A stretch of 64,000 bases of DNA from contig JAGFZV010000002.1 of NCBI GenBank assembly GCA_017889545.1, positions 62,001 through 126,000 on the forward strand. The letters are read 5' to 3'. Source of the stretch: Bacillota bacterium (GTDB taxonomy: Bacteria; Bacillota; Negativicutes; CTSoil-072). Position numbers and translations under genes: made by a program. The first letter of the stretch is position 1. Each line of letters starts with the position of its first letter. Under the pieces are notes generated by a model that searched no databases, had not been told where the DNA came from, and was given only the letters and a program-made list of their open reading frames with translations. This document shows, piece after piece, positions 25,355-34,928 of the stretch.

Positions 25355-27135
25355 GGAACTTTTGGCGATTGATGCGATTGATCGCGCCGGCATGGCTGCC
25401 GATGCTGGGCGCATGTTTATTAGCGCTGCTGACTATCGCGGGAAATGTTGGACTTATGGCAACAGCCGCGTATTTGATTTCGGCTGCTGCATTATACCCG
25501 CCGTTGAGCGCTTTGTCGCCTGCGATAGCGGGGGTGCGGTTTTTTGGACTTTTACGGGCGATGGCGCGTTATTTGGAACATCTCGTATCTCATGATGCTA
25601 CGTTCCGTTTGCTTGCCCGGATCCGGATCGCAGTGTATTCCGCATTAGAGCCATTAGCCCCGGCTGTCCTGGCCGGATTCCGCCGGGGAGAACTGTTTAG
25701 CCGCGTCATGAGTGATATTGAAACATTACAGTATTTTTACCTGAAACTGCTTCTCCCCCCTGTTGTTGCTCTGTTGGTCCTGGGAGGAATGGCGGTATTT
25801 GCCGCCAGCTTCTCAACAGATTTGACGATCCTTTTATTTTGCAGCTTTGCCTCTGCCGGCATTATTCTGCCGTACTGCTTGTTTCGCGTCGGACAAAATC
25901 CAGTCCGAAATTTGTCGCGGTCCAAAGAAGAACTAACGGTCGTTTTGGCGGATCATTTGGCCGGCATGCGCGACTTGCTGTCTTTTAATGAAGCAAAACG
26001 GCAAATGAAGCGGGCGGCTGCCGCCGACGCGGAATATTCTCATTGGCGAATCCGTACAGGTGCTTATCATGCATGGGCACAAGCAGGGGGAAACCTGCTA
26101 ATGCAGGGTACTGTTAGTGCTGCGCTCGTTCTGCTGATCCCTTTATTGCAAACCAGGCAGCTTGATGGAGTCGTTCTCGCGGCGCTGGCGCTGGCAATTC
26201 AGAGCAGCTTTGAAGCGGTACTGCCGCTGAGCACTTTCGGACTGTACCGGCAAGAAGCTTGCTCCGCCGCTTCCCGGCTTTTTGCCATCCTTGATGCGAA
26301 ACCGCGCATAACGGATGATGCAAATGACAGGAAATTGCCGGTTCATTATCACCTTTCCGCCGAGAAGGTAACTTTTCGTTATCAGAACGGAAGAAAGCCG
26401 GCAATTGACGGGATATCATTTGAATTGCCGGCAGGTAAGCGACTGGCGTTGGTTGGGCCAAGCGGCGCTGGGAAGAGTTCGCTGGTATCCTTACTGGCAA
26501 GGTTTTGGGAATACGAAACCGGTTCTATTCGTTTAGGCGGAAAAGAAATTCGCGGTTACCACCCGGATGCGTTGCGGGATGCGATCGGGATCGTTATGCA
26601 GGACGACTATCTTTTTCACGCCACTTTGGCGGAAAATATTCGCTTATCCCGGCCGTCGGCCAGCATGGAGGAAGTCCTTGCGGCAGCAGAACGAGCTGCA
26701 CTGGGAGCAGTGATCAGTAAATTACCATCGGGTATGGAAAGCATAGTGGGTGAAAATGGCTGCGGCTTATCAGGCGGTGAGCGGCGAAAAGTTCTTATTG
26801 CCCGGGCAATATTAAAAAACGCCCCCATTCTAGTATTGGATGAACCGACAGCCGGCCTTGATCCGCTTGCGGAACGGGAAATCATGCAGATGATTTATAC
26901 TGCGACCCAGGGAAAGACACTGCTGTTGATTACCCATCGCTTGACTTCTTTGGCAGGGATGGATGAAATCATCGTCATGGACCGGGGCCGGATTGTAGAA
27001 CGCGGGAGCCAAAGGGAACTGTTGGCGCGCGAAGGATTATTTCAGCAGATGCGGCATCTGCAAAATGATTTCCTGGCCACGGAAGCAGTGCAGTCAACCA
27101 GCCTCCATAATATGTTCGAGTTGGGCAGGATTTGA
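25351..27135 (+). CDS. cydC: ABC transporter CydC (cytochrome bd biogenesis)
   Basis: Second half of the CydDC exporter, 594 residues. The transmembrane domain spans about 1-320; the ATPase domain has Walker A GPSGAGKSS near residue 370, LSGGERRK near 475 and LVLDEPTAGLDP near 495. The start ATG lies within the cydD stop (ATGA), indicating coupled translation. A short tail beyond the ATPase (about residues 570-594) is unremarkable. Confidence 0.93.
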   Translation: MRNFWRLMRLIAPAWLPMLGACLLALLTIAGNVGLMATAAYLISAAALYPPLSALSPAIAGVRFFGLLRAMARYLEHLVSHDATFRLLARIRIAVYSALEPLAPAVLAGFRRGELFSRVMSDIETLQYFYLKLLLPPVVALLVLGGMAVFAASFSTDLTILLFCSFASAGIILPYCLFRVGQNPVRNLSRSKEELTVVLADHLAGMRDLLSFNEAKRQMKRAAAADAEYSHWRIRTGAYHAWAQAGGNLLMQGTVSAALVLLIPLLQTRQLDGVVLAALALAIQSSFEAVLPLSTFGLYRQEACSAASRLFAILDAKPRITDDANDRKLPVHYHLSAEKVTFRYQNGRKPAIDGISFELPAGKRLALVGPSGAGKSSLVSLLARFWEYETGSIRLGGKEIRGYHPDALRDAIGIVMQDDYLFHATLAENIRLSRPSASMEEVLAAAERAALGAVISKLPSGMESIVGENGCGLSGGERRKVLIARAILKNAPILVLDEPTAGLDPLAEREIMQMIYTATQGKTLLLITHRLTSLAGMDEIIVMDRGRIVERGSQRELLAREGLFQQMRHLQNDFLATEAVQSTSLHNMFELGRI

Positions 27136-27277
27136 AGAGAACTTTGTGGAAACAATTCTATTATCAAATCTACTGTTTTTACAAAAAGCGAAACGACTGA
27201 ATTGTTTTCAGCGTTATATAGTATAAAGCATTTCTGAACCGGATTTTTCGATTGTCACTCTAAGGAGGCAATGCAAA

Positions 27278-28453
27278 ATGCGAGAAAAACATTCTTCTTT
27301 TTTAGAATTGCGCAAATTTGTTGCACCTGAATTTGTGTTTGGCGCCGGAGCCCGGCATTTGGCGGGAAGGTATGCGGCAAATTTTGGCGCGCGCAAAGTA
27401 TTGCTGGTTACGGATGCGACGCTGCATCAAAGAGCGCCTTGGGTCGAAGACGTCCAGGAATCGCTTGATCGATCCAATATTCCTTACATACTATTTGAAC
27501 AAGTCAGTCCGAATCCCCGTTCTGCGGAAGTGATGAAAGGCGCTGAATTGTTTGCCCAAGAACATTGCAATGCGATTGTGGCCTTAGGGGGCGGCAGCGT
27601 CATGGATTGTGCCAAGGGGATTGGGATTGTTTCCGCCAATGGCGGTCATATTCTCGATTTTGAGGGCGTTGACCGGATCCCCCGCGCCATGCCGCCGTTA
27701 CTTTGCATCCCTACTACGAGCGGCGCTGCATCGGAAGTATCCCAGTTTGTGATTATTCTGCATGAACAGCGCAAAACGAAAATCGCCATTGTCAGCAAAG
27801 CCGTTGTACCGGATGCCGGTCTGATTGACCCGGAAATTGCTGTGACGATGGATCTATACCTGACAGCGTGTTCCGGAATGGATGCCTTGACCCATGCAAT
27901 CGAAGCCTATGTATCGAATGCCAGCTCACCGGTAACGGATCTTCATGCTTTAGAGGCCGTCCGGCTGATATGGCAGGCGTTGCCGGAAGTGATTAAACAG
28001 CCGGATGACGTAGGCTGGCGCGCTCAAATGCTCATGGGCAGTTTGCAGGCCGGTCTGGCGTTTTCCAACGCAATTTTGGGAGCGGCGCATGCCATGGCGC
28101 ACAGTTTGGGAGGCTTCCTGGACTTGGCGCATGGCGAATGCAATGCGATCCTAATCGGCCCGGTTGTGGAATATAATTACCCTGCCTGTCCGGAAAAGTT
28201 TCAGAATATTGGACGAATAATGGGGATTGACCTGGAGAAATTACCGACTGATGCTGCAGCCCGGGAACTACGCCGAATGATTGAAGAATTTCGGAGGCGT
28301 GTAGGCATACTCAAGACGCTGCGTGATTTGGGTGTAGATAAACTAATCATTGAACAACTAATCGAGCCTGCTCTGCAGGATGCCTGCATGGCAACGAACC
28401 CTCGAGCCATGTCGCCAAAGGATGTGAAGGATGTATATGAACAGGCGCTATGA
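27278..28453 (+). CDS. Iron-containing alcohol dehydrogenase
   Basis: Group III alcohol dehydrogenase of 391 residues, NAD(P)-dependent and cytosolic. The nucleotide loop GGGSVMDCAKGIG lies near residue 105. Metal ligands are seen as Asp and His in GMDALTHAIEAY (near residue 205) and two His in AHAMAHSLGGFLDLAHGECNA (near residues 270-285). AGGAGG precedes the ATG. The C-terminal codons overlap the start of a GGDEF/EAL gene by 17 bases, an unusual pairing of a metabolic enzyme with a signalling protein. The substrate (ethanol, butanol or a diol-derived aldehyde) cannot be told from sequence. Confidence 0.92.
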   Translation: MREKHSSFLELRKFVAPEFVFGAGARHLAGRYAANFGARKVLLVTDATLHQRAPWVEDVQESLDRSNIPYILFEQVSPNPRSAEVMKGAELFAQEHCNAIVALGGGSVMDCAKGIGIVSANGGHILDFEGVDRIPRAMPPLLCIPTTSGAASEVSQFVIILHEQRKTKIAIVSKAVVPDAGLIDPEIAVTMDLYLTACSGMDALTHAIEAYVSNASSPVTDLHALEAVRLIWQALPEVIKQPDDVGWRAQMLMGSLQAGLAFSNAILGAAHAMAHSLGGFLDLAHGECNAILIGPVVEYNYPACPEKFQNIGRIMGIDLEKLPTDAAARELRRMIEEFRRRVGILKTLRDLGVDKLIIEQLIEPALQDACMATNPRAMSPKDVKDVYEQAL

Positions 28454-30755
28454 TGTGCCGGAAGAAAGAAATTTTACCCGCAACCTGCTGATTGGTTTGG
28501 GAGAATCTTCTGTCCGTAAAATTTATTATCCGGAATTGCAGCAGCGGATGATAGAACTGGAACGGTTCCGTTTTTTGCTTGACCAAGTACCGGAAACCAT
28601 TTTTTTGGTGGATTCGCTTACGGAACAGATCGTTGATGCCAATGCCGCGGCTCGCAATTGCAGTGAAGAGCAGATGGGCGGATTAATAGGCGCCAAGATC
28701 AGGTCATGCCTCGAATTGGCTGTTCCGCTTGACAAAGATAAAGAAACCTCTTTGTTGACATTGTTGACCGGCGGCGTCAGCGAATGCCGTCTCAAATGCA
28801 AAGGCGGGCAGCTGCCTGTTGAAGTATCTACCAGCCGTGTTGCTGCTCAGGAAAAAGAATTTTTGGTCATCGTAGCGCGGGATATTACCGAACGGAAGCA
28901 GGCCGAAAAAAAACTGCAGGCAGCGCACGAAGAATTATATACGAATTTTGAAGAACTGGAGGCGCTGTATACGAAACTGTTTCTTGCCGAAGAAGCACTG
29001 CGGGAAAAAGTAACCGAACTGGAAAAAACGCAGGCTTTTCTGGCGGAAAGTGAAACGCGGTACCGCCGAGCTGTTGAAGTGTCCAGCGACGCGATTTGGG
29101 ATTGGGATGTTGTGCAGGGGACTTGGTCCATATCGAGGCAGTGGGCGGTCAAACTGGGATTATTGCACGTGACTGCTGAAAACGATGCTCCCCAGGTGCT
29201 TATTGAGGATTTCATGGCGATTCGTGATGCGCGGATTCATCCGGACGATCTGGAGCGCCAACAAAAAGCCTATGAGGAGCATATGGCCGGCAATAGCCCG
29301 ATTTATGAGGTTGAATACCGCTTTCTTGTTCCCCCGGGACGCTGGATTTGGCTGTTGGATAAAGGGAAAGCCATTTTTGACGCTGGAGGCGAACCAATGC
29401 GCATGGTGGGATCCTATTCCGATATTACCACCCGCAAGCAGCAGGAAGACCGGATCCGGCACATGGCGTATCATGATGATCTTACAGATCTTCCCAACCG
29501 TGCAAACTTATATGAAACGATGGTTGAGTTTCTAAGCAAAGGCGGGAACGGACAAATTCGGGGAGGGCTGTTTTTAATCAATATTGATAATTTAAAACTA
29601 ATTAATAATTCATGGGGTCATGCCTGCGGTGATGAATTATTGAACGAAATTGCCGAGCGGCTCAAAGCCATTTTGCCGAAGGAGGGTCTTATCGCTCGAA
29701 TCGGCGGAGATGAGTTCGCTCTTTTCCTAAAAACTTTTGATGTTCAACAAGTGGATTTTTGGGCGAAAACGCTGTTAAGCCTGTTTACCCGCCCGTTTTA
29801 TGTTTATGGAAACCAAATTGCTCTTTCCGGAAGTGTCGGGGCTGCAGATTTTTCCGGTGATGCAACGCCGGATACCATATTGCGCAATGCGAACACTGCA
29901 TTGCATTATGCCAAGGCTGCAGGAAAGAAGACGTGGCGGTTGTTTGAGGAAGAGATGCAGGAAGCGATGGTGCAACGTATCCAGTTGGAAAATGAATTAC
30001 AGCAGGCGTTGGCGTTGGAACAATTATCGGTTCATTATCAACCGCAAATTGACAGCGTATCCGGGCAAACAAAAATTTTTGAGGCTCTTGTGCGCTGGTT
30101 TCACCCGGAAAAAGGTCCGATTTCACCGCAAACGTTCATTCCTTTGGCAGAAGAAACCGGTCTGATCGTTCCACTTGGCGATTGGGTTATGCGTTCCGCC
30201 TGCCGGTTTGGCAATACTCTCAGAAGAAGCAATCACCACCCTGCACGAGTCTCTGTGAATGTTTCGGCCCGTCAGCTAATGCAAAACGACTTTTTGCAGA
30301 GAGTTCACCGGATTCTGCGCGAAGAAAATTACCCGCCGGAGTTGCTGGAATTAGAGATCACGGAGACCGTATTGATGGAATCGTTGGAGGAGCACTTTTC
30401 AAAACTGAAAAGCTTGCGCCAATTGGGTGTCCGGATTGCTCTGGATGATTTCGGTACCGGATATTCATCGTTGACGTATCTAAGCCGCCTTCCTTTGGAC
30501 GTTCTGAAAATTGACAAATCATTCCTGAAAGAAGTCGGCGTAACGTCCAGCGGCACCGCGATCATCGGGACGATTATCCGCTTGGCTCATCAAATGAATC
30601 TCGCTGTTGTGGCGGAAGGAGTGGAGACTGTTCAGCAGCTCCAATCGATGAAGGAACTGGAATGTGATTTCATTCAAGGATTTTTAATCAGCTATCCATT
30701 GCCCGCACAGGAAGCGGTAGAATATTACCATAGAAATCATCACATTACACATTAA
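28437..30755 (+). CDS. PAS-PAS-GGDEF-EAL cyclic-di-GMP signalling protein (cytosolic)
   Basis: 772 residues without membrane segments. A first PAS domain lies at about 40-150, a glutamate-rich coiled coil at about 150-205, a second PAS/PAC at about 205-330, GGDEF at about 345-500 and EAL at about 515-765. The cyclase motif is intact (RIGGDEFALF). The phosphodiesterase motifs FEALVRW, EITET, DDFGTGYSS and KIDKSF are also intact. The ATG at 28437 has GAAGG six bases upstream; an ATG at 28431 abuts that site. It overlaps the alcohol dehydrogenase by 17 bases and is probably translated with it. Together with the gene at 12092, two dual-domain proteins share the window with a large exopolysaccharide locus, a classic c-di-GMP target. 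Confidence 0.93.
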   Translation: MNRRYDVPEERNFTRNLLIGLGESSVRKIYYPELQQRMIELERFRFLLDQVPETIFLVDSLTEQIVDANAAARNCSEEQMGGLIGAKIRSCLELAVPLDKDKETSLLTLLTGGVSECRLKCKGGQLPVEVSTSRVAAQEKEFLVIVARDITERKQAEKKLQAAHEELYTNFEELEALYTKLFLAEEALREKVTELEKTQAFLAESETRYRRAVEVSSDAIWDWDVVQGTWSISRQWAVKLGLLHVTAENDAPQVLIEDFMAIRDARIHPDDLERQQKAYEEHMAGNSPIYEVEYRFLVPPGRWIWLLDKGKAIFDAGGEPMRMVGSYSDITTRKQQEDRIRHMAYHDDLTDLPNRANLYETMVEFLSKGGNGQIRGGLFLINIDNLKLINNSWGHACGDELLNEIAERLKAILPKEGLIARIGGDEFALFLKTFDVQQVDFWAKTLLSLFTRPFYVYGNQIALSGSVGAADFSGDATPDTILRNANTALHYAKAAGKKTWRLFEEEMQEAMVQRIQLENELQQALALEQLSVHYQPQIDSVSGQTKIFEALVRWFHPEKGPISPQTFIPLAEETGLIVPLGDWVMRSACRFGNTLRRSNHHPARVSVNVSARQLMQNDFLQRVHRILREENYPPELLELEITETVLMESLEEHFSKLKSLRQLGVRIALDDFGTGYSSLTYLSRLPLDVLKIDKSFLKEVGVTSSGTAIIGTIIRLAHQMNLAVVAEGVETVQQLQSMKELECDFIQGFLISYPLPAQEAVEYYHRNHHITH

Positions 30756-30801
30756 GTGATGGAATGCAGGAGGAAAACAGAAGCCTTTAGGAGGAATTGA
30801 C

Positions 30802-31686
30802 GTGAAGGTTTTTAAAGCAGCGGCTCGTTTGTTCCTGCTGGCCTGCATGATTGTTGGCGCAATATCCGGTTACGTGGGCTGGGATTTGATGCACCCTGCC
30901 CGTCAGAAAATTGATACCACGCCCGAAGTCGCCGGGTTGCAATATGAAACAGTAAGTTTTGCCAGCCGGACTGATGCACTCAACTTGCAAGGCTGGCTGA
31001 TCAAAGCGCCGGCGAACAAGCAAACAGTACTGTTCGCGCATGGTTACGGGAAAAATCGCCTGCAGAATGATGTTCCATTATTGCCTGTTGTACAGGTTTT
31101 GGTGAATCATGGGTACAATGTCGTGATGTTTGATTTTCGCAATTCCGGCGCATCGGATGGAAATCTGACTTCCTTGGGCCAGTATGAGGTGCGAGATTTG
31201 TTGGGGGCGGTTGATTTTGTGCGCGCACGGCCGGATTTGAGCCAGAAAATAACCCTTTTCGGTTTTTCAATGGGGGCCGCTGTGGCGATCATGGCAGCTG
31301 CCGAAGAACCGTTCGTATCGGCAGTCGTTTCTGACTCTCCTTATGCCGACTTAAAAACCTATCTGGAGAAAAATTTATCCGTCTGGACCAATCTGCCTGC
31401 CGTTCCCTTTAATCAAAGTATTCTGCTGATCGTTCCGCCGTTAACCGGGATCACTGTTGAGAAGGTGAGTCCGGTTCAGGCAGTGAGGAAACTCGGCGGA
31501 AGACCTCTTCTGCTCATTCACGGCGATGCGGATATGGATGTGCCGCTGGAAAATAGTGAAATGCTGCAAAAAGCATATCCGGCAGCCGCATTGGTACGGA
31601 TGCCGGGGGCAGCGCACGTTAAGTCTTTTTCGGTAGATGAAAAGCGGTATCTGACCGAAGTGACAGGTTTTTTAGAAAAAAATTAA
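30802..31686 (+). CDS. Membrane-anchored alpha/beta hydrolase
   Basis: 294-residue hydrolase of the YfhR/BEM46-like serine hydrolase group. One N-terminal hydrophobic segment (about 8-27) acts as signal anchor, so the catalytic domain is expected outside the cytoplasmic membrane. The nucleophile elbow is GFSMGAA near residue 154, with the acid in HGDADMDVP near residue 242 and His in AAHVKSF near residue 271. The start is GTG behind TAGGAGG. It follows the GGDEF/EAL gene after 46 bases and ends at a terminator. Substrate unknown; esterase or lipase-like activity is the usual guess. Confidence 0.85.
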   Translation: MKVFKAAARLFLLACMIVGAISGYVGWDLMHPARQKIDTTPEVAGLQYETVSFASRTDALNLQGWLIKAPANKQTVLFAHGYGKNRLQNDVPLLPVVQVLVNHGYNVVMFDFRNSGASDGNLTSLGQYEVRDLLGAVDFVRARPDLSQKITLFGFSMGAAVAIMAAAEEPFVSAVVSDSPYADLKTYLEKNLSVWTNLPAVPFNQSILLIVPPLTGITVEKVSPVQAVRKLGGRPLLLIHGDADMDVPLENSEMLQKAYPAAALVRMPGAAHVKSFSVDEKRYLTEVTGFLEKN

Positions 31687-31744
31687 ATATTTGTAACAAA
31701 ATCTTATATGTAGAAAAACAAGTGAATATTTACAGTTAATTCAG

Positions 31745-31790
31745 ATAAGTCCAATAATTCTTAAAAAAAGGATGGACTTATTTTTATTTT
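31745..31790 (+). terminator. Intrinsic terminator after the hydrolase gene
   Basis: ATAAGTCCA (31745-31753) pairs with TGGACTTAT (31773-31781), then TTTTATTTT. The 19-base loop is long and A-rich. Confidence 0.65.
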
Positions 31791-31871
31791 AGTATAAAAT
31801 TTAAGTAAGAAGTCTTGTAAATGAAACAATCAATCCATCAAGGAAGTCTCGGATGAATGGTTGCATAAAAA

Positions 31872-31911
31872 AATGGAGAGTCCGGGAAATGGTAATTTCG
31901 GTCTCTCCATT
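31872..31911 (+). promoter_or_regulatory. Hairpin in the leader of the lipoprotein gene
   Basis: AATGGAGAG (31872-31880) and CTCTCCATT (31903-31911) form a 9-bp stem with a 22-base loop, followed by CTGTCTATTTTAT. It ends about 25 bases before the ribosome binding site. It could be a weak terminator/attenuator. Confidence 0.35.
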
Positions 31912-31946
31912 CTGTCTATTTTATAAAAATAGTTAGGGGGTATACG

Positions 31947-32654
31947 ATGAAACAGGCGACAATACTCCGTATGATCATTTGCTTCATGGTGATTGGTTTG
32001 TTGGCTGCCGGATGCGGCGGCCCAAAGCAGACTGCTGCTCCGGCTCAAAGCCCAAGCAGCCAACCGGTTGAGCCGAAGCAGGAATCGGTGGCAGATCTTT
32101 TTGCCAAAGGGCAAAAAATCAGTGGTCTGTCGTATGATCTTGTCATGACTGCGAAGGAAGAAAAACCGTTAACCGGCAAAATGTGGATCTCCGGCAAGAA
32201 AATGAAAAGTGAAATGATGATTGAAAACAACAAGATGATGACGATCATCGACGGCGATTCCAATGTGGTTTATACTTACAACCCGGCAGAGAATATGGCC
32301 ATGAAAATACCTCTCAACAATCAGGTGAAAACGACCGACACCCCGGATAAATTCACAAAAGATGTAGATGCCGGCAAAGTGAAGGTCTTGGAAACGACAA
32401 CGTATGACGGTGTAAAATGCAGGGTTCTGCTTATTGCGGATGAGCCAAACAAAACTCAGACCAAAATGTGGGTCAGGGAAGATTACGGCATTCCTCTGCG
32501 TGTGGAAGTGACCGATCCGGATGGAGCGAAGATGGTTATGGAATACAAGAACATGACCGTTGGCGCGGTTCCGTCAGATGTATTCCAGCTTCCATCAGGC
32601 GTGCCGGTGACAGATATGGGTGAGATGATGAAGAGAATGCCGCCAAAACAATAA
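31947..32654 (+). CDS. LolA-like lipoprotein
   Basis: 235-residue predicted lipoprotein. The signal peptide ends in a lipobox LLAAGC with the lipidated Cys at residue 23, followed by a Pro/Ala/Gln-rich linker (about 24-45). The remainder has the alternating strand pattern of the LolA/outer-membrane-lipoprotein-sorting superfamily (TGKMWISGKKMKSEM, MWVREDYGIPLRVEV). It may bind lipids or lipoproteins at the envelope, but a specific role cannot be named. GGGGGT upstream of the ATG is its ribosome binding site. It converges with terC 31 bases downstream. Confidence 0.75.
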   Translation: MKQATILRMIICFMVIGLLAAGCGGPKQTAAPAQSPSSQPVEPKQESVADLFAKGQKISGLSYDLVMTAKEEKPLTGKMWISGKKMKSEMMIENNKMMTIIDGDSNVVYTYNPAENMAMKIPLNNQVKTTDTPDKFTKDVDAGKVKVLETTTYDGVKCRVLLIADEPNKTQTKMWVREDYGIPLRVEVTDPDGAKMVMEYKNMTVGAVPSDVFQLPSGVPVTDMGEMMKRMPPKQ

Positions 32655-32685
32655 GTATAGGCTGCTAAAAAAGCCAATCAGCGGA

Positions 32686-33432
32686 TTATGCTTTGTTTTT
32701 GACGCGAAAATGATGGATGACAAACGTGCTGAGGAAAATCGTGATTAATGTTCCGAAGAAGAGCAGATTGCTCACATGGTAGTCGAAAGTGGATCCCATC
32801 ATTTTCGCGCCAATGAGCGCAATGAGAACATAAGCAGTTGTTTCCAATTCCGGATAACGCTCAATTAATGTCAGGAAGATCTGTGCTACGCCACGCATCA
32901 TGAGTACGCCCAATATACCACCCAGATACAGAACCCATACTTGCTCGCTGACGCCGAAAGCGGCCAGTACGCTGTCGATACTGAATGCGATGTCCATGAT
33001 TTCCACCGCCAGTACGGTGCGCCAGAAACCCATCGGCGGCTTGTCCGCAGTCAGATTGCTCTGCGAAGAATCTCTCGCCTCTTCGTCTTTTTTGAGGAGG
33101 AAGAACTGAAATGCCATCCAGAGCAGATACAAGGCGCCAAGACCTTTGATCCACCAGATTTTAATCAGAAACGTTCCGGCGCCGATGGCTATGAACCGGA
33201 AGGCGTATGCGCCTAGAATACCATAAAACAAAGCTCTTTTCTGCTGCTTCGCCGGCAAATGTTTCACCATGATCGCCAGAACCAGCGCATTATCTGCCGA
33301 CAGCAATCCTTCGAGAACAACCAGCGTACCGATGATGGTCCAATTGACCGGATTGGAAACGACCTCTAAAAAAGTAGCCAGATTGAAGAATTCAGAATAG
33401 CTGCTGATCAGACCCATAATTAATTCGTTCAT
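32686..33432 (-). CDS. TerC-family membrane protein, probable metal (manganese) exporter
   Basis: Integral membrane protein of 248 residues and about seven helices. The two conserved acidic motifs of TerC proteins are present: EGLLSADNALVLA (near residue 41) and EIMDIAFSIDSVLAAF (near residue 145). A charged cytosolic loop lies at about 112-130. It is preceded by a yybP-ykoY manganese riboswitch, the usual partner of TerC/MntP-type exporters, so Mn(II) efflux or metalation of secreted enzymes is the likely role. It is one of only two minus-strand genes in the window. AGGAAACTTTCA lies before the start on that strand. Confidence 0.9.
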   Translation of the reverse strand: MNELIMGLISSYSEFFNLATFLEVVSNPVNWTIIGTLVVLEGLLSADNALVLAIMVKHLPAKQQKRALFYGILGAYAFRFIAIGAGTFLIKIWWIKGLGALYLLWMAFQFFLLKKDEEARDSSQSNLTADKPPMGFWRTVLAVEIMDIAFSIDSVLAAFGVSEQVWVLYLGGILGVLMMRGVAQIFLTLIERYPELETTAYVLIALIGAKMMGSTFDYHVSNLLFFGTLITIFLSTFVIHHFRVKNKA

Positions 33433-33501
33433 TGAAAGTTTCCTCCATTTTTCTTTGATTTTTGACTGCTTGGACAGGGAAAGCGCGTTTTTTAAGAAAA
33501 C

Positions 33502-33635
33502 AAAAACGAGACTCTTAGGATGACAAAAGTAGTCATTCTAAAGGTCTCGCTAATTGGTATCCCCAACGACAGAGCCAGATGGTGGTTTTCCATCAAGATG
33601 TTGACACTGTCTGCTAAGCTACTCCCCTTCAGGAG
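33502..33635 (-). ncRNA. yybP-ykoY manganese riboswitch with terminator platform
   Basis: Read on the minus strand, the aptamer begins GAAGGGGAGTAGC (around 33632-33620), continues with CTGGCTCTGTCGTTGGGGA and closes with ATTAGCGAGACCTTT (around 33554-33539), the diagnostic core of this class. The 3' side of P1 overlaps the left arm of a terminator (33548-33508) whose arms contain GAGAC and GTCTC and are followed by GTTTTTG. Mn(II) binding should therefore favour P1 and read-through into the TerC gene. The 283-base divergent gap also holds the upstream region of the baeRF gene. Confidence 0.92.
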
Positions 33636-33715
33636 ATGTTATGCACTTGAGACATATTATACGATGTTTTAAGCAATATGTCAATAAAAAGAATTGACAA
33701 AAAAGGAGGATAGCC

Positions 33716-34891
33716 ATGGACATTTTAACCAGAGCCGAATTAGAAGGATTAATGGGGGTTGAACAAAAATGGTGTGTTTCAATCTTTCTACCGACTCACC
33801 GAAAGGGCCCGGAAATCCTGCAGGATCCTATCCTGTTCAAAAATCTGCTGAGGGATGCTGAAGAGCAATTAGTTGATAAAGGGATGCGAAGACCTGAGGC
33901 CTTGAAACTACTTGAACCGGCAAGAGCGATGGTAAAGGATACGGATTTCTGGCAGCATCAAAGCGATGGTCTGGCGTTCTTTCTCTCCTCTGACTGGAGC
34001 CGATATTACCGTCTTGAATTAAGCTTTAAAGAGATGCTTGTTGTTGCGGAACGTTTTGCCGTCAAACCAATGTTTCCTCTTTTTTCCAACGACGGTCAGT
34101 TTTACATTTTGGCATTGAGCCAGAATGATGTCAGGCTGCTGCGCGGCAGTCGATTTAACGTCAGTGAAGTTGACACCGGAAAAATGCCTCGCAGCCTTTT
34201 GGAAACATTAAGCCCGGATAATCTCGGTCAGGTACAAGAAAAACATTTTACACTGCATAGCGGCGGATCGCCTGGCAGTGTAACGGGAAGCTCGTCGCCG
34301 GTTGCAACCGGTCAGGGGGGCGCAAAGGAGTATGCCAAACAAGATATATTGCAATTTCTTCACCGGGTAGAAAAAGGCTTGCTGGAGATCGTGAAAGATG
34401 ATAAGCTGCCGCTCGTACTGGCCGGCGTGGAATATTTATTGTCGATCTACAGGGAGATCAACAAGTATCCAAACGTAGCGGAAAAAGCGATAAAAGGCAA
34501 TCCGGATTTGCTGAGTTCGAAAGAATTGCACAAGAATGCGTGGGATATTGTCGGTCCTCAGTTTTTAGCAGAACAGAAAAAAGCGGCTGAGCGATTTGAA
34601 CAACTCTACGGACAGGGCAGTGAACGGGTTGCAGATGCGCTGGAACGGATTGTACCGGCTGCCCACAGCGGTCAAGTGGAAATCTTGTTTGTCGCTTCCG
34701 GAGTACAGCGTTGGGGGACTTTTGACCGGACTGCGAATGAGGTTCAACTGCATGACCAGGCAGGACCTGGAGACGAAGGATTGCTGGATTTGGCAGCAGC
34801 ACTTACTTTTATGAATGGCGGAACCGTGTATTCACTAGAGGCTGATCACGTTCCCGGTGGAAAACCGGTTGCGGCGATCTTCCGTTATTGA
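33716..34891 (+). CDS. baeRF-like protein (bacterial archaeo-eukaryotic release factor superfamily)
   Basis: 391-residue cytosolic protein that I match to the baeRF3-type families, bacterial relatives of the eRF1/Pelota ribosome-associated fold. Visible parts: an N-terminal region with SIFLPTHRKGPEI (about 22-34), a middle part with RLLRGSRFNVSEVD, a Gly/Ser-rich loop (about 180-203), and a C-terminal domain with LAGVEYLLSIYREINKYPNV and VQRWGTFDRTANEV. No GGQ motif is seen. The biochemical role is not established; proposals involve ribosome association under stress. The gene starts behind AGGAGG and runs 37 bases ahead of acetate kinase and uspA, a probable stress/energy operon. Confidence 0.7.
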   Translation: MDILTRAELEGLMGVEQKWCVSIFLPTHRKGPEILQDPILFKNLLRDAEEQLVDKGMRRPEALKLLEPARAMVKDTDFWQHQSDGLAFFLSSDWSRYYRLELSFKEMLVVAERFAVKPMFPLFSNDGQFYILALSQNDVRLLRGSRFNVSEVDTGKMPRSLLETLSPDNLGQVQEKHFTLHSGGSPGSVTGSSSPVATGQGGAKEYAKQDILQFLHRVEKGLLEIVKDDKLPLVLAGVEYLLSIYREINKYPNVAEKAIKGNPDLLSSKELHKNAWDIVGPQFLAEQKKAAERFEQLYGQGSERVADALERIVPAAHSGQVEILFVASGVQRWGTFDRTANEVQLHDQAGPGDEGLLDLAAALTFMNGGTVYSLEADHVPGGKPVAAIFRY

Positions 34892-34928
34892 TCTGGAATC
34901 AGGAACTTGTTGCCAGGGAGGTGAAGGA

